Of a DNA stretch of 64,000 nt, positions 9,651 through 18,715 are shown piece after piece. Under the pieces are notes generated by a model. The model worked only from the letters and a program-made list of their open reading frames with translations. It had not been told where the DNA came from and searched no databases. This stretch comes from Bacteroidota bacterium (lineage in GTDB: Bacteria > Bacteroidota > Bacteroidia > Sphingobacteriales > Sphingobacteriaceae), in the NCBI GenBank assembly GCA_026224775.1, contig JAMFRP010000026.1, forward strand, positions 186,001 through 250,000. The letters run 5' to 3'. Within the stretch, counting starts at the first letter, position 1. The number at the start of each line of letters is the position of its first letter. The translations under genes were made by a program, and so were the position numbers.

Positions 9651-10982
9651 TTATAAATTTGGGACTATTTTTTGAAGTATTTCCAATCCCTCATCAATAT
9701 GATTTTTTTCAATAATAAGCGCGGGCCTAAACCGGATACTTTTTTCACCACAGCCTAAAAACATTACGTTGTGTTCTAACCCGGTATCGATAAATTTATC
9801 GCGCATACCCTTATTCGGAAAATCAAAAGCGGTTAATAATCCTTTGCCCCGAATGTTGGTGATAATAGTGTGTTTTTCAGCAATATCTGCAAGTTGATCT
9901 TGTAAATAATCACCCATTTTGGCGGCGTTTTCGCAAAGATTATCCTCGGCAATAATTTCCATTATTTTGGATGATCGAACCATATCAACCAAACTACCGC
10001 CCCAGGTTGAATTGATACGCGATGATATTTTAAATACGTTATTTTCTATTTCATCAACACGCCTGCTGGCTAATATGCCACATACCTGCATCTTTTTACC
10101 AAAGGCGATAATATCAGGACGCGCGTTTTCGCCAAAGTGTTCATGACACCAGAATTTGCCGGTTAAGCCAACACCAGTTTGCACCTCATCGTATATCAGC
10201 AAAGCTTCGTTTTCATTCGCTAATTGCCTTAATTTTTCCATGAATTCTTTGCGCAAGTGGTTATCACCTCCTTCAGATTGTACCGGTTCTATAATAATAG
10301 CGCATATGTCATCCTTATTGTCCTCAAATGCTTTTTTTATTTGGGCGATGGATAGCTCCTCACGCCTCAACAAATCCTCATGATTGCTATCAGAATAAGG
10401 AAAATTCATATAAGGAGTTGACACCCGTGGCCAGTCAAATTTGGCGAACCATTTGGTTTTAACCGGTTGTGTATTGGTAAGGCTAAGGGTGTAACCTGAG
10501 CGGCCATGAAATGCATGTTCAAAATGTATCACCTGGAAGCCCTTTTCCTTGGTATAGCCCCTTGCGAAGTTCTTCTGTATCTTCCAGTCCATTGCAACCT
10601 TTAAAGCGTTCTCAATGGCTAATGAGCCGCCTGATATGAAGAATGCGTGAGGCAGGTAGTCAGGAATGCCAACTTTGTCGAACATGTCAACAAACTGCGC
10701 GTATTGCGTGGTGTATATGTCGGAGTTTGATGGGTTAGTCATAGCTGCCAGCATCAGGTTCTTCTTGAACTCTTCATCATTCACCATCTTAGGGTGATTG
10801 TATCCTAAAGGTACCGATGCAAAACAGGTAAAAAAGTCGAGTAGGGTGCGGTTATACTTCGCATCGTAAATATAAACGCCCTTACTTTTTTCCATATCAA
10901 AAGTTAAGTCGAAGCCATCAGCCAGCACGTGCTTATTTAAAGCAGCCTGAACATTCTCGGGGGATACAAGCAGGTTATACAT
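9651..10982 (-). CDS. lat: L-lysine 6-transaminase
   Basis: PLP-dependent class III aminotransferase, 443 residues, which moves the epsilon-amino group of lysine to 2-oxoglutarate and gives allysine/piperideine-6-carboxylate. It is assigned to the lysine 6-transaminase subfamily by the whole-length pattern: LLDFFTCFASVPLGYNHP, AMTNPSNSDIYTTQYAQF, FFISGGSLAIENALK, HFEHAFHGRSGYTLSLTNT, DEVQTGVGLTGKFWCHEHFG and the PLP lysine in AFGKKMQVCGI. The following catabolic dehydrogenase is not adjacent, so the gene appears to stand alone. A TAAATTTG box lies 16 bases upstream and a terminator lies just downstream. Confidence 0.92.
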   Translation of the reverse strand: MYNLLVSPENVQAALNKHVLADGFDLTFDMEKSKGVYIYDAKYNRTLLDFFTCFASVPLGYNHPKMVNDEEFKKNLMLAAMTNPSNSDIYTTQYAQFVDMFDKVGIPDYLPHAFFISGGSLAIENALKVAMDWKIQKNFARGYTKEKGFQVIHFEHAFHGRSGYTLSLTNTQPVKTKWFAKFDWPRVSTPYMNFPYSDSNHEDLLRREELSIAQIKKAFEDNKDDICAIIIEPVQSEGGDNHLRKEFMEKLRQLANENEALLIYDEVQTGVGLTGKFWCHEHFGENARPDIIAFGKKMQVCGILASRRVDEIENNVFKISSRINSTWGGSLVDMVRSSKIMEIIAEDNLCENAAKMGDYLQDQLADIAEKHTIITNIRGKGLLTAFDFPNKGMRDKFIDTGLEHNVMFLGCGEKSIRFRPALIIEKNHIDEGLEILQKIVPNL

Positions 10983-10998
10983 AGTAAATCGGTTTTAT

Positions 10999-11006
10999 CA
11001 AATTTA
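10999..11006 (-). promoter_or_regulatory. TAnnTTTG promoter box for lat
   Basis: On the minus strand reads TAAATTTG, 16 bases before the lat ATG. A TTG at 11028-11030 gives a 21-base spacing, within the range reported for Bacteroidota -33/-7 promoters. Confidence 0.5.
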
Positions 11007-11188
11007 CTAAAAAGTGCCCAAAAATAACAATTTAAGCACTTTTTGAACCGATCAGTCAAAAAGTAACTTTAAATTAACTAAACCTAGTTTTTGGACTGAA
11101 AATTATTTTGGTCGGGTGAATATGATGTGCAGATGTGCAGATTTATGATGTGCAGATGATGGAAATTCTGCCTGAAATAGCAGAAATG

Positions 11189-12082
11189 TTATAATTGAAA
11201 TTTATCTTTCATTCCTAACAAGCCTATTAATCCGCCGGTATGTATTGCCAAAATTTTGTTGCCGGATTTAAAGTGACCTTTAGCTGCCAGATCGTAAATA
11301 GCATAGAGCATTTTACCCGTATAAACTGGTTCTATTAATATCCCAGTATCAGCCACAAAGGTTTTTATAAAGTTAAGTAGCTCCGCATTGGTTTTAGCGT
11401 ATCCACCAAAATGATAATCGGTATATAGGTTGTACGTTGCCGGATTTATAAGATATTGATCTATTTCATCTTTCATGAATTCGCCATTCTTAAAAACTGG
11501 TATAGCGTTAAATTGTGTGCTGAGTTTATGATTTTGGATGCCGTTAATAATTCCCGCGGCTGTTGTGCCAGTTCCGCAGGCGCAAAAAATATGATCATAG
11601 GTTTCAGTCAGCTCATCTACAAGTTCAGCACAGCCTTGAACTCCTTCGGCAGATGCGCCGCCTTCATCAATGAAAAAAGCATCGGTATTGCGGTCAAAGT
11701 ATTTCTTGAATAACTCTTCTTTATGCCGATAGCTTTCTCTATCAACAAATATAAATTCCATGCCATGCAGGCTGCATAAAAATAGGGTGTCGTTGGTTAT
11801 TTCTTCACCACGTACAATCCCTGTCGACTTAAAACCAAACTTAGCCGCCACTGCCGCTGTTGCCAATAAATGATTAGAATAGGCACCGCCAAATGTTACC
11901 AGGTGGTTTTTATTTTCTGCAAATGCCTTTTTTAGGATGTATTTTAATTTACGCCACTTATTGCCTGAAATTAGCGGATGTATCAGGTCATCCCGCTTTA
12001 TAAAAACAGATAAGCCCTGTTCATCAAACAATTTATTTTTTATTTGATGAACAGGACTATAAATTTCGAGATCGATATTCAT
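11189..12082 (-). CDS. 1-aminocyclopropane-1-carboxylate deaminase / D-cysteine desulfhydrase-like PLP enzyme
   Basis: Fold-type II PLP enzyme of 297 residues. The start at 12082 (MNIDLEIYSPVHQ) fits the family better than an upstream in-frame codon at 12115. Seen: FIKRDDLIHPLISGNKWRKLKY, whose GNKWRK carries the PLP lysine, TFGGAYSNHLLATA for substrate carboxylate binding, and the phosphate-binding CACGTGTTAAGI. Members of this family either open the ACC ring or release H2S from D-cysteine, and sequence alone does not decide between them; D-cysteine desulfhydrase is the commoner activity in bacteria. It stands alone on the minus strand, and the gap to lat contains repeated GATGTGCAGAT words. 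Confidence 0.85.
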   Translation of the reverse strand: MNIDLEIYSPVHQIKNKLFDEQGLSVFIKRDDLIHPLISGNKWRKLKYILKKAFAENKNHLVTFGGAYSNHLLATAAVAAKFGFKSTGIVRGEEITNDTLFLCSLHGMEFIFVDRESYRHKEELFKKYFDRNTDAFFIDEGGASAEGVQGCAELVDELTETYDHIFCACGTGTTAAGIINGIQNHKLSTQFNAIPVFKNGEFMKDEIDQYLINPATYNLYTDYHFGGYAKTNAELLNFIKTFVADTGILIEPVYTGKMLYAIYDLAAKGHFKSGNKILAIHTGGLIGLLGMKDKFQL

Positions 12083-12197
12083 CAAATAATAGATTAGATG
12101 CCCAATCAAACACAACCATTGGGCTGATTATTACAGGGGATGTTTTTCACAAATCAGTGGCGTAAAAATAGCATTTATTAATAAACCCTAAAACGAG

Positions 12198-12205
12198 TAC
12201 TTTTG
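12198..12205 (+). promoter_or_regulatory. TAnnTTTG promoter box directly before rluD
   Basis: Reads TACTTTTG and ends 5 bases before the rluD ATG at 12211. If this is the -7 box, transcription would begin at or a base or two before the start codon. Confidence 0.5.
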
Positions 12206-12210
12206 CGGCA

Positions 12211-13254
12211 ATGACAGATGATGTTGAAATAAACGAGCAGGGCGAACAAGACCTTTATGAGCATTTACGTGTAGTTGTTGATAAAGGCCAGTCGTTGTTG
12301 CGTATTGATAAATTTTTGATGCACCGGGTTGAGAATGCCTCCCGTAACCGCATACAAAATGCCATTGATTTGGGTAATGTGCTGGTGAATGATAAACCAA
12401 TTAAACCCAGCTACAAGGTTAAACCGCTTGATGTAATATCGGTTGTGCTGCCACATCCACCACGGGATACTGAGGTTTATCCGGAAAATATCGCACTGAA
12501 TATTGTTTATGAGGATGATGATGTGCTTATTGTAAACAAGCCTGCCGGTATGGTAGTACATCCGGGGTATAATAATTATACAGGTACATTGGTTAACGGG
12601 TTAGTTTACCACTTTCAGCAATTACCCACTTTGCCGGGAAATGACGGCAGACCAGGATTGGTTCACCGTATTGATAAGGATACTTCCGGATTACTGTTAA
12701 TCAGTAAAAATGAGCGTGCCATGACCTGGTTGGCTCGTCAGTTTTTTGAACATACCATTACTCGTAAATATCTGGCGTTGGTTTGGGGCGATCTGGAGCA
12801 GGATGGTACGGTTACCGGTTATATTGGCCGTAGTGTGAATGACAGGCGTGTAATGGCTATTTATGATGATCCGGAAAAGGGAAAATGGAGCGTTACTCAT
12901 TATAGAGTATTAGAGCGTATGAATTATGTTACGCTGATTGAATGCCAACTGGAAACAGGGCGTACACATCAAATCAGGGCGCATATGAAACATATTGGCC
13001 ATCCTTTGTTCAGTGATGCTACTTATGGCGGTGATAAGATTTTAAAAGGTACTGTTTTTAGCAAATACAAGCAGTTTGTTGATAATTGCTTCGAGATAAT
13101 GCCACGCCAGGCTTTGCATGCGCAAACACTAGGCTTTATACATCCCACGCAAAAAAAATATATTCATTTCGAATCCCCTCTGCCGCAGGATTTTGAAACC
13201 GTTTTAGAAAAATGGCGAAAATATATTGCCGCAACCGTAGATCAAAAAGGATAA
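12211..13254 (+). CDS. rluD: RluA/RluD-family 23S rRNA pseudouridine synthase
   Basis: Converts uridine to pseudouridine in large-subunit rRNA. The 347-residue protein has an S4 RNA-binding domain (residues ~28-85: LLRIDKFLMHRV, NRIQNAIDLGNVLVND) followed by the catalytic domain, with the HRIDKDTSGLLL motif placing the catalytic aspartate at residue 155, and later ETGRTHQIRAHM. The S4-plus-catalytic layout and length fit RluD. The class IV aminotransferase starts 18 bases after its stop and is probably on the same transcript. Confidence 0.9.
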   Translation: MTDDVEINEQGEQDLYEHLRVVVDKGQSLLRIDKFLMHRVENASRNRIQNAIDLGNVLVNDKPIKPSYKVKPLDVISVVLPHPPRDTEVYPENIALNIVYEDDDVLIVNKPAGMVVHPGYNNYTGTLVNGLVYHFQQLPTLPGNDGRPGLVHRIDKDTSGLLLISKNERAMTWLARQFFEHTITRKYLALVWGDLEQDGTVTGYIGRSVNDRRVMAIYDDPEKGKWSVTHYRVLERMNYVTLIECQLETGRTHQIRAHMKHIGHPLFSDATYGGDKILKGTVFSKYKQFVDNCFEIMPRQALHAQTLGFIHPTQKKYIHFESPLPQDFETVLEKWRKYIAATVDQKG

Positions 13255-13272
13255 TTTTGTGTTGATAATACC

Positions 13273-14109
13273 ATGACATCTGCTTTCATAAATTTTAATG
13301 GAGAAATAGTACCTGCAAGTACGCAACTACTAACTACGGCTAATAGGGCTTTTAGATATGGTGATGGGTTGTTTGAAAGCATGCGCCTGATGAAAGGTCG
13401 GCTTAAATTTGCCGACCTACATGCCGATCGTTTACAGCGCGGTATGAAAGCACTGAAAATTGATGGCTACTCGCAAATGGATGCCTGGTTTTTGAAAGAG
13501 AAAGTTGAAGAACTCGCCCTCCGGAATAAAATAAAGCATGGTCGTATCCGCTTAACTGTTTACCGTGATGCTGAAGGCTTATACACACCATCGTTAAACA
13601 AGATGGGTTATTGCATGGAAATGCAATCGGTAGATGAGCCACGCTATTTTTTGAATAGCAAGGGTTTGATCATGGATATTTTTACCGATCTGCCGAAGGC
13701 TACTAACTATTTATCCAATATAAAAACCTGTAATTCGCTTATTTATGTAATGGCAGGGATTTTCAAGGAGCAAAATAAGCTTGATGAAGTTTTCTTGTTA
13801 AACCAGAATGGATTTTTGTGCGAAGCTGGTAGTTCAAATGTTTTTGTGTGGTATAATAACCATTTATATACACCTGCACTTAGCGAGGGCTGTGTAGAAG
13901 GCATAATGCGCCAGGTGATTATCAATATTGCCAAAGAAAACAATATAGGTGTAACCGAAGCGCAAATAAACCCTGATATATTATACGAAGCTGATGAAGT
14001 TTTCCTGACCAACGCAACTCGTGGTATACAGTGCGTGATGGGATATGGCGTAAAACGCTATTTTAACAGGCTTAGTAAAATGCTGATGGAGGAGTTGAAT
14101 AAGTTGTAA
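13273..14109 (+). CDS. Class IV aminotransferase (PabC/IlvE/DAAT family)
   Basis: PLP-dependent class IV enzyme, 278 residues. Seen: ANRAFRYGDGLFESMRL near the N-terminus, the PLP lysine in YLSNIKTCNSL, EVFLLNQNGFLCEAGSSNVF and the C-terminal DEVFLTNATRGIQ. The family includes 4-amino-4-deoxychorismate lyase (PabC), branched-chain aminotransferase and D-amino-acid aminotransferase. Its short length, plus a PabB in the same window, makes PabC the best guess, but it is 10 kb from pabB and the distinction is not proven. Downstream lies a family-1 palindrome. Confidence 0.82.
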   Translation: MTSAFINFNGEIVPASTQLLTTANRAFRYGDGLFESMRLMKGRLKFADLHADRLQRGMKALKIDGYSQMDAWFLKEKVEELALRNKIKHGRIRLTVYRDAEGLYTPSLNKMGYCMEMQSVDEPRYFLNSKGLIMDIFTDLPKATNYLSNIKTCNSLIYVMAGIFKEQNKLDEVFLLNQNGFLCEAGSSNVFVWYNNHLYTPALSEGCVEGIMRQVIINIAKENNIGVTEAQINPDILYEADEVFLTNATRGIQCVMGYGVKRYFNRLSKMLMEELNKL

Positions 14110-14119
14110 ATCTCTACTT

Positions 14120-14198
14120 GTCATTGCGAGGAATGAAGCAATCGCAAACTTTGCAATTCGATTAGCTTTCGTGCGATTGTTTCGTTCCTCGCAATGAC
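14120..14198. repeat. Family-1 intergenic palindrome
   Basis: GTCATTGCGAGGAATGAAGC at the left and its near-perfect complement GTTTCGTTCCTCGCAATGAC at the right form a long hairpin with a ~35-base centre. Sits between the convergent class IV aminotransferase and DUF3050 genes, almost filling the gap. Confidence 0.85.
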
Positions 14199-14204
14199 AA
14201 TTTA

Positions 14205-15005
14205 TTAGTTTATCTCCAAAACTACTGATGCTTTTATAGCTGCCAAAATACCATCCCAAAGCGCAATACGCGAGGTAAGGGCTTCAACAACAGCAATAAA
14301 TGCTTCCTGCCATTTCTGGTCGTCATCACCGCAAAGTTCGGCAGTCATTTGGTAGGCCAGGTGAGAATGATGATCACCATCAACCTCAATATGCCTTTCC
14401 AAATAATATAATAATGTTTCCACTTTGCCTGGCAATTGTTGATTAAGCTCTTTTACTATGCTAATGAACATGCCGGGGATCAGATCCTCACGGCCAAAAG
14501 TAAATACGGCGGCGGTTACGTGGTCTTTACCCGCATCTATTACATCAAAAGTATGTTGTACAAAATTACGTGCAGGTTTTGGTATGTTGGCAATAATCAA
14601 TGCTTCGTCTATCAGTTTGCCGTAATTCAATTCGTCAAATAGATCGTTAATGGCATTTGCCGGGCTGCCTGCCTGCTCCATTGCCTTTAAGTAAAGCTCA
14701 AAATGACTGGTGCGGTTACCGTGCTCATCAACATCACTTTCTTCGCCGGTTACAATTTCATTTATCAGGTAGCGGGTATTAGCGTTACCAACCGGCATCC
14801 AGGGCAGGGTAGTACAGGTGAGTTTTTGTTGCAGCGATTTTAACAACGACATAAAATCCCATACCGCGAAAACATGGTACTCCATAAAAACACTTAAGTC
14901 TTGCAGTGAATTGATATGTTTATATAGTGGGTGCTCTATAAGTTGTTTGCGAAGTGGTTCTATCCCTGCTTTTAATTGCTCTATCCTGTCGGTGTAAAAT
15001 ACCAT
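14205..15005 (-). CDS. DUF3050 domain protein (heme-oxygenase-like fold family)
   Basis: A 266-residue soluble protein of the DUF3050 family. Seen: [32 protein letters not shown] at the N-terminus (in several pieces), [51 protein letters not shown] and [19 protein letters not shown]. The histidine- and acid-rich motifs are compatible with a metal-binding helical oxygenase-like fold, which is inference; I know no proven reaction for the family. Single gene on the minus strand, convergent with the aminotransferase. Confidence 0.85.
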   Translation of the reverse strand: MVFYTDRIEQLKAGIEPLRKQLIEHPLYKHINSLQDLSVFMEYHVFAVWDFMSLLKSLQQKLTCTTLPWMPVGNANTRYLINEIVTGEESDVDEHGNRTSHFELYLKAMEQAGSPANAINDLFDELNYGKLIDEALIIANIPKPARNFVQHTFDVIDAGKDHVTAAVFTFGREDLIPGMFISIVKELNQQLPGKVETLLYYLERHIEVDGDHHSHLAYQMTAELCGDDDQKWQEAFIAVVEALTSRIALWDGILAAIKASVVLEIN

Positions 15006-15104
15006 GCCTGTAAATTAATTAGTGCGTAAAAATAACGACATAAAACAGAAAATGTTATGCCTGAGGATATTTTGACTTTGAGTTGATGGTGTTTTTTGAT
15101 GTGT

Positions 15105-15194
15105 TGTCATTTAGAACGTAGAGAGAAATTTTCTTCAAGATGCAAAGTTCGTCGTGCCGGATTTAGAAGATTTCTCTCTAAGTTCGAAATGACA
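15105..15194. repeat. Family-2 intergenic palindrome
   Basis: TGTCATTTAGAACGTAGAGA at the left pairs with CTCTAAGTTCGAAATGACA at the right, with AAGA/TCTT inner pairing. Related to the repeats at 36268, 37756 and 52008 by the GTCATT...GAAGA layout, but divergent in sequence. Fills part of the fmt to DUF3050 gap. Confidence 0.65.
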
Positions 15195-15210
15195 GTAAAA
15201 GAGGATGGTC

Positions 15211-16128
15211 TTATAGTTTTACTCCACGTAAAAATTCTTCAATACTCATTCGTTTTTTGCCTTCTAATTGAACATCTGTAACACTTATGTAACCGTCGGT
15301 ACAAGCAAATTTCAGATAAGTTTTATTATCTGTTGAAAATGCTCCGGGTTGGTCAGTAGTTTCAGTGACTTCCTGCTGTCCATAATATATTTTGAATGTT
15401 TTGTCATTCAGTTTGGTAAAGGCAGTAGGGATGGGGCTTAAGCCACGAATTAGGTTAAATACAGTTTCTGTAGTATTATTCCAGTCGATAAGGCAATCTT
15501 CTTTAAATATTTTGGGGGCATGCTTTAATTCCATACCATCAACAAGTTCATGCTGAGGCAGCTCGCTGTAACGGCCGCTTTCAACAGCTTTTACGGTTTT
15601 AACTAATAAACCTGCGCCTTTATTCATCAATCGGTTATGTAGTTCGCCGGCAGTTTCGGTGCCTGTTAATGTTATTTTCTCGGTAAATAATAAATTCCCG
15701 GTATCAATATCCTGTTTCAGGAAAAAGGTGGTTACACCAGTTTCTTTTTCACCGTTGATCAGTACCCAGTTGATGGGGGCTGCGCCGCGATATTTCGGCA
15801 ATAATGAAGCATGTAAGTTTATAGTGCCACGGATGGGCATCGTCCAAACAATGCCGGGTAACATTCGGAAAGCCACTACTACGAATAAGTCGGCTCCAAG
15901 GGCTTTTAATTCGTCTAAAAAAGATTGGTCTCTTAACTTTTCAGGTTGTAGAACCTTTATTCCTTTGGTAACAGCATATTCCTTGACTGCAGATTGGGTT
16001 AGTTTTTGGCCGCGACCAGCCGGTTTATCAGGCGCAGTAACAACGCCAACAATATCACAACCTGCCGTCAATAATTCATCAAGCGATGTTACAGCAAACT
16101 GGGGCGTGCCCATAAATACAATTCTCAT
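15211..16128 (-). CDS. fmt: Methionyl-tRNA formyltransferase
   Basis: Formylates initiator Met-tRNA using 10-formyl-tetrahydrofolate. The 305-residue protein has the family length. Seen: VFMGTPQFAVTSLDEL at the N-terminus, LHASLLPKYRGAAPINW with the folate/catalytic histidine, ETGVTTFFLKQDIDTGNLL with the catalytic aspartate, and a C-terminal OB-like domain (residues ~205-300). No def neighbour is seen. The gene upstream on the same strand (DUF1343) is separated by 95 bases. Confidence 0.96.
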   Translation of the reverse strand: MRIVFMGTPQFAVTSLDELLTAGCDIVGVVTAPDKPAGRGQKLTQSAVKEYAVTKGIKVLQPEKLRDQSFLDELKALGADLFVVVAFRMLPGIVWTMPIRGTINLHASLLPKYRGAAPINWVLINGEKETGVTTFFLKQDIDTGNLLFTEKITLTGTETAGELHNRLMNKGAGLLVKTVKAVESGRYSELPQHELVDGMELKHAPKIFKEDCLIDWNNTTETVFNLIRGLSPIPTAFTKLNDKTFKIYYGQQEVTETTDQPGAFSTDNKTYLKFACTDGYISVTDVQLEGKKRMSIEEFLRGVKL

Positions 16129-16223
16129 GCTATATATCTTTCTTTTTTAGTTGTATAATATTGTGTTTTTTGTTGATTGAAGTACAGGTTCAGTTATAGC
16201 CAACAATTTAGCAAAAAAAATGC

Positions 16224-17438
16224 TTAGTTGTATAATAAATATTTGCGGCGCATAATTTTAAATCTGCTTAAATCTGGTTCCCAACTTTCGCGTATCTCAC
16301 GTTCGGTTTTTCCGGTCTCAATTTGCTTACGTAATTGATCTGTTCCTGCAAGTTTTACAAAGTACGCGTTAAAAAAGTGGGTTTTATCCGGGAACGCGTT
16401 ATATAATTCCAACAGCCATGTTAAATTTAATTTTCCGCTGCCGCGGATTATGCCTGTATCATAATTTTTCAGGTCGATGCCATAGCAAACCTGGTTTTTT
16501 TGCGGCGGATCTTCGCTCATCCCTGGGATGCTTACGGGGGTGAAATTGTAAGCATATTTTCCTTTTAACAAAGGATGCCCAACTACTTCAAAAGGTGTAT
16601 AAGTGCCTCTGCCTAAACTTAAAGTTGTACCCTCAAACAAACACAAACTTGGATATAGTAAAACCGATTGCGCTGTATTTAAATTTGGTGAGGAGTTAAC
16701 TGGTAATATATAAGCCGAATTATGGTTATAATTAGCAACCTTAATTATTTTTAGCTTGCATTGTACGTGGTTTTTAAGCCAACCCTCACCATTAATCATT
16801 TGGGCATATTCGGCTATTGTCATGCCGTAAACAATGGGTACGGCATCCATTCCGATGAATGATTTGTAAGTGGTATCTAGTACCGGACCATCTACATAAA
16901 AACCATTGGGATTTGGCCTGTCTAAAATGAGTAGTTCAATATGGTTTTCTGCGCAGGCTTCCATTACGTACTGCAGGGTTGACAGATAGGTGTAAAAGCG
17001 CGCGCCGACATCCTGAATGTCAAATATCATCAGGTTAATTCCATTTAAATCGGCAGGTGTTGGTTTATAATGTTTGCCATATAATGAGATGACAGGTAAG
17101 CCTGTCTTTGGGTCGGTACTATCATTAACCGTTGCACCATTACTGGCATTACCCCTGAAACCATGCTCCGGGCCGAATATCTTTTTTATATTGATGCCTA
17201 ATTTTAATAAACTGTCAACACTTGGCGTAAGTTTATCACCTATTACCGAAGTTTGGTTAACCACCATCCCGATGTTTTTACCTTTTAGGTAATTGAGATA
17301 TAGGTTGGTTTGATCTGCGCCGGGAATGATTTTTTTTGCAAATTGATGGTGTAAACTACCTTGTCCAAAAGCAACAGTACTGCTAAAACAAGCAATAAGG
17401 GTTATTAATCTAAAAGTGTTTATCCTTATCATAATCAT
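16224..17438 (-). CDS. DUF1343 protein, probable exo-beta-N-acetylmuramidase (NamZ family)
   Basis: The DUF1343 family includes NamZ, an enzyme that releases terminal N-acetylmuramic acid from peptidoglycan fragments (GH171). The 404-residue protein starts with a signal peptide (TFRLITLIACFSSTVAFGQ), so it acts outside the cytoplasm. Typical blocks: GKNIGMVVNQTSV, FGPEHGFRGNASNGA, LPVISLYGKHYKP, MIFDIQDVGARFYTYLSTL, ILDRPNPNG and EGTTLSLGRGT. The start could also be two codons further in (17432). It is divergent from the FtsX-like permease with only 29 bases between, so the two may share a regulatory region. The muramidase activity is inferred from the family. Confidence 0.88.
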   Translation of the reverse strand: MIMIRINTFRLITLIACFSSTVAFGQGSLHHQFAKKIIPGADQTNLYLNYLKGKNIGMVVNQTSVIGDKLTPSVDSLLKLGINIKKIFGPEHGFRGNASNGATVNDSTDPKTGLPVISLYGKHYKPTPADLNGINLMIFDIQDVGARFYTYLSTLQYVMEACAENHIELLILDRPNPNGFYVDGPVLDTTYKSFIGMDAVPIVYGMTIAEYAQMINGEGWLKNHVQCKLKIIKVANYNHNSAYILPVNSSPNLNTAQSVLLYPSLCLFEGTTLSLGRGTYTPFEVVGHPLLKGKYAYNFTPVSIPGMSEDPPQKNQVCYGIDLKNYDTGIIRGSGKLNLTWLLELYNAFPDKTHFFNAYFVKLAGTDQLRKQIETGKTEREIRESWEPDLSRFKIMRRKYLLYN

Positions 17439-17467
17439 ACCGCATTTTTAACTGCAAAAGCGCATAT

Positions 17468-18715
17468 TTGCGAAGGTACAAAAACATCCCTGCATTGAGT
17501 TTCGCATCTTTCATAGCCAGTCGAATAACATTTAAGTCAACACGAACGTTTTCAAAACTCATCGTGCGGATAGCTATTGTAGGCATTATGCTTGGTTTGG
17601 GTATCATGATACTGTCGTTAGCTGTTGTGCGTGGCTTTAAACAGGAAATCCGTGAAAAGATGCGTGGTTTTGCGGGCGATATGCAGGTTGTAAAATATGA
17701 CCTCAATAACTCCTACGAAAATTCTCCATTTTTGGCAGATCCCAAATTTGTAAAAGAAGCTCTCAATAAAAAAACGATAACTAAAGTAATGCCTTTTGCC
17801 ACCAAGCCGGGTATTATAAAAGCCAATAACGAAATTGAGGGCGTTGTTTTAAAAGGTGTTGACAAAAATTACGACTGGAGTTTTTTTAAGAAGATATTGA
17901 TTTCTGGCAGGGTAATGGATTTTTCTGATTCCGTTGCCGCTCAAAAAGAGATCATGATTTCCCAACAAACAGCTGATCGCCTTAAATTAAAAGTTGGCGA
18001 TAATATGCTGATGTACTTCATTCAACAACCTTTACGCAAGCGTCCGTTTAAAATTGTGGGGATTTTTAGTTCTGGGGTTGATGAGGTTGATAAAACTTAC
18101 GTAGTTGGCTCGCTATCATTAATCCAGCGCCTTAATGATTGGCTGCCAACCCAAATTGGCGGTTATGAAATAAGGGTAAAAGATTTTGATCTGCTTAATT
18201 ACGCTGAAAATAACATAAACGATGTTTTGCCAACTAAGCTTAAGGCTTACACAGTAGAACAAACCTATCCGACCATATTTGAATGGCTTAGCTTACTGGA
18301 TACCAATACCATAGTAATGTTGGCCCTGATGTTAATTGTAGCGGTAATTAATATGATATCGGCTTTGTTGATTATGATATTGGAGCGTACCTCAATGATC
18401 GGCATGTTGAAGGCGATGGGGGCAACCAATTGGAGCATTCAGCAGATATTCTTAATAAATGCCCTATATCTGGTGGGGGTAGGGATGGTATTGGGGAATT
18501 TGTTTGGATTCGGGATTGGGATATTTCAAAACCTGACCCACACTTTCAAGCTTGATCCAGCGTCGTATTATATGCCTTTTGTGCCAATTCAGTTTAACTG
18601 GTTGGATGCTATTGAACTTAACCTGGGCATATTAATAGTTTGTCTGGTGGTATTGGTGATACCATCAATGCTGGTGAGCAAAATATCACCGGTAAAGGCA
18701 ATCAGGTTTAAATAG
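17468..18715 (+). CDS. FtsX-like ABC transporter permease (LolC/LolE type)
   Basis: A 415-residue integral membrane protein with the MacB/LolC layout: one N-terminal membrane helix (IVRIAIVGIMLGLGIMILSL, ~residues 32-52), a ~200-residue periplasmic domain, then three helices in the C-terminal FtsX domain (ALMLIVAVINMISALLIMI, NALYLVGVGMVLGNLFG, LGILIVCLVVLVIPSML) with RTSMIGMLKAMGA before the second. Likely part of lipoprotein export. There is no in-frame ATG: the start is TTG at 17468 or TTG at 17495, and the upstream frame is closed by a stop at 17432. The ATPase partner is not adjacent. Its stop abuts the mazG stop from the other strand. Confidence 0.85.
   Translation: MRRYKNIPALSFASFIASRITFKSTRTFSKLIVRIAIVGIMLGLGIMILSLAVVRGFKQEIREKMRGFAGDMQVVKYDLNNSYENSPFLADPKFVKEALNKKTITKVMPFATKPGIIKANNEIEGVVLKGVDKNYDWSFFKKILISGRVMDFSDSVAAQKEIMISQQTADRLKLKVGDNMLMYFIQQPLRKRPFKIVGIFSSGVDEVDKTYVVGSLSLIQRLNDWLPTQIGGYEIRVKDFDLLNYAENNINDVLPTKLKAYTVEQTYPTIFEWLSLLDTNTIVMLALMLIVAVINMISALLIMILERTSMIGMLKAMGATNWSIQQIFLINALYLVGVGMVLGNLFGFGIGIFQNLTHTFKLDPASYYMPFVPIQFNWLDAIELNLGILIVCLVVLVIPSMLVSKISPVKAIRFK

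Noticed and set aside
17410..17706. 98-residue minus-strand frame over the permease start
   Set aside because: Overlaps both the DUF1343 signal peptide and the permease N-terminus; shadow frame.
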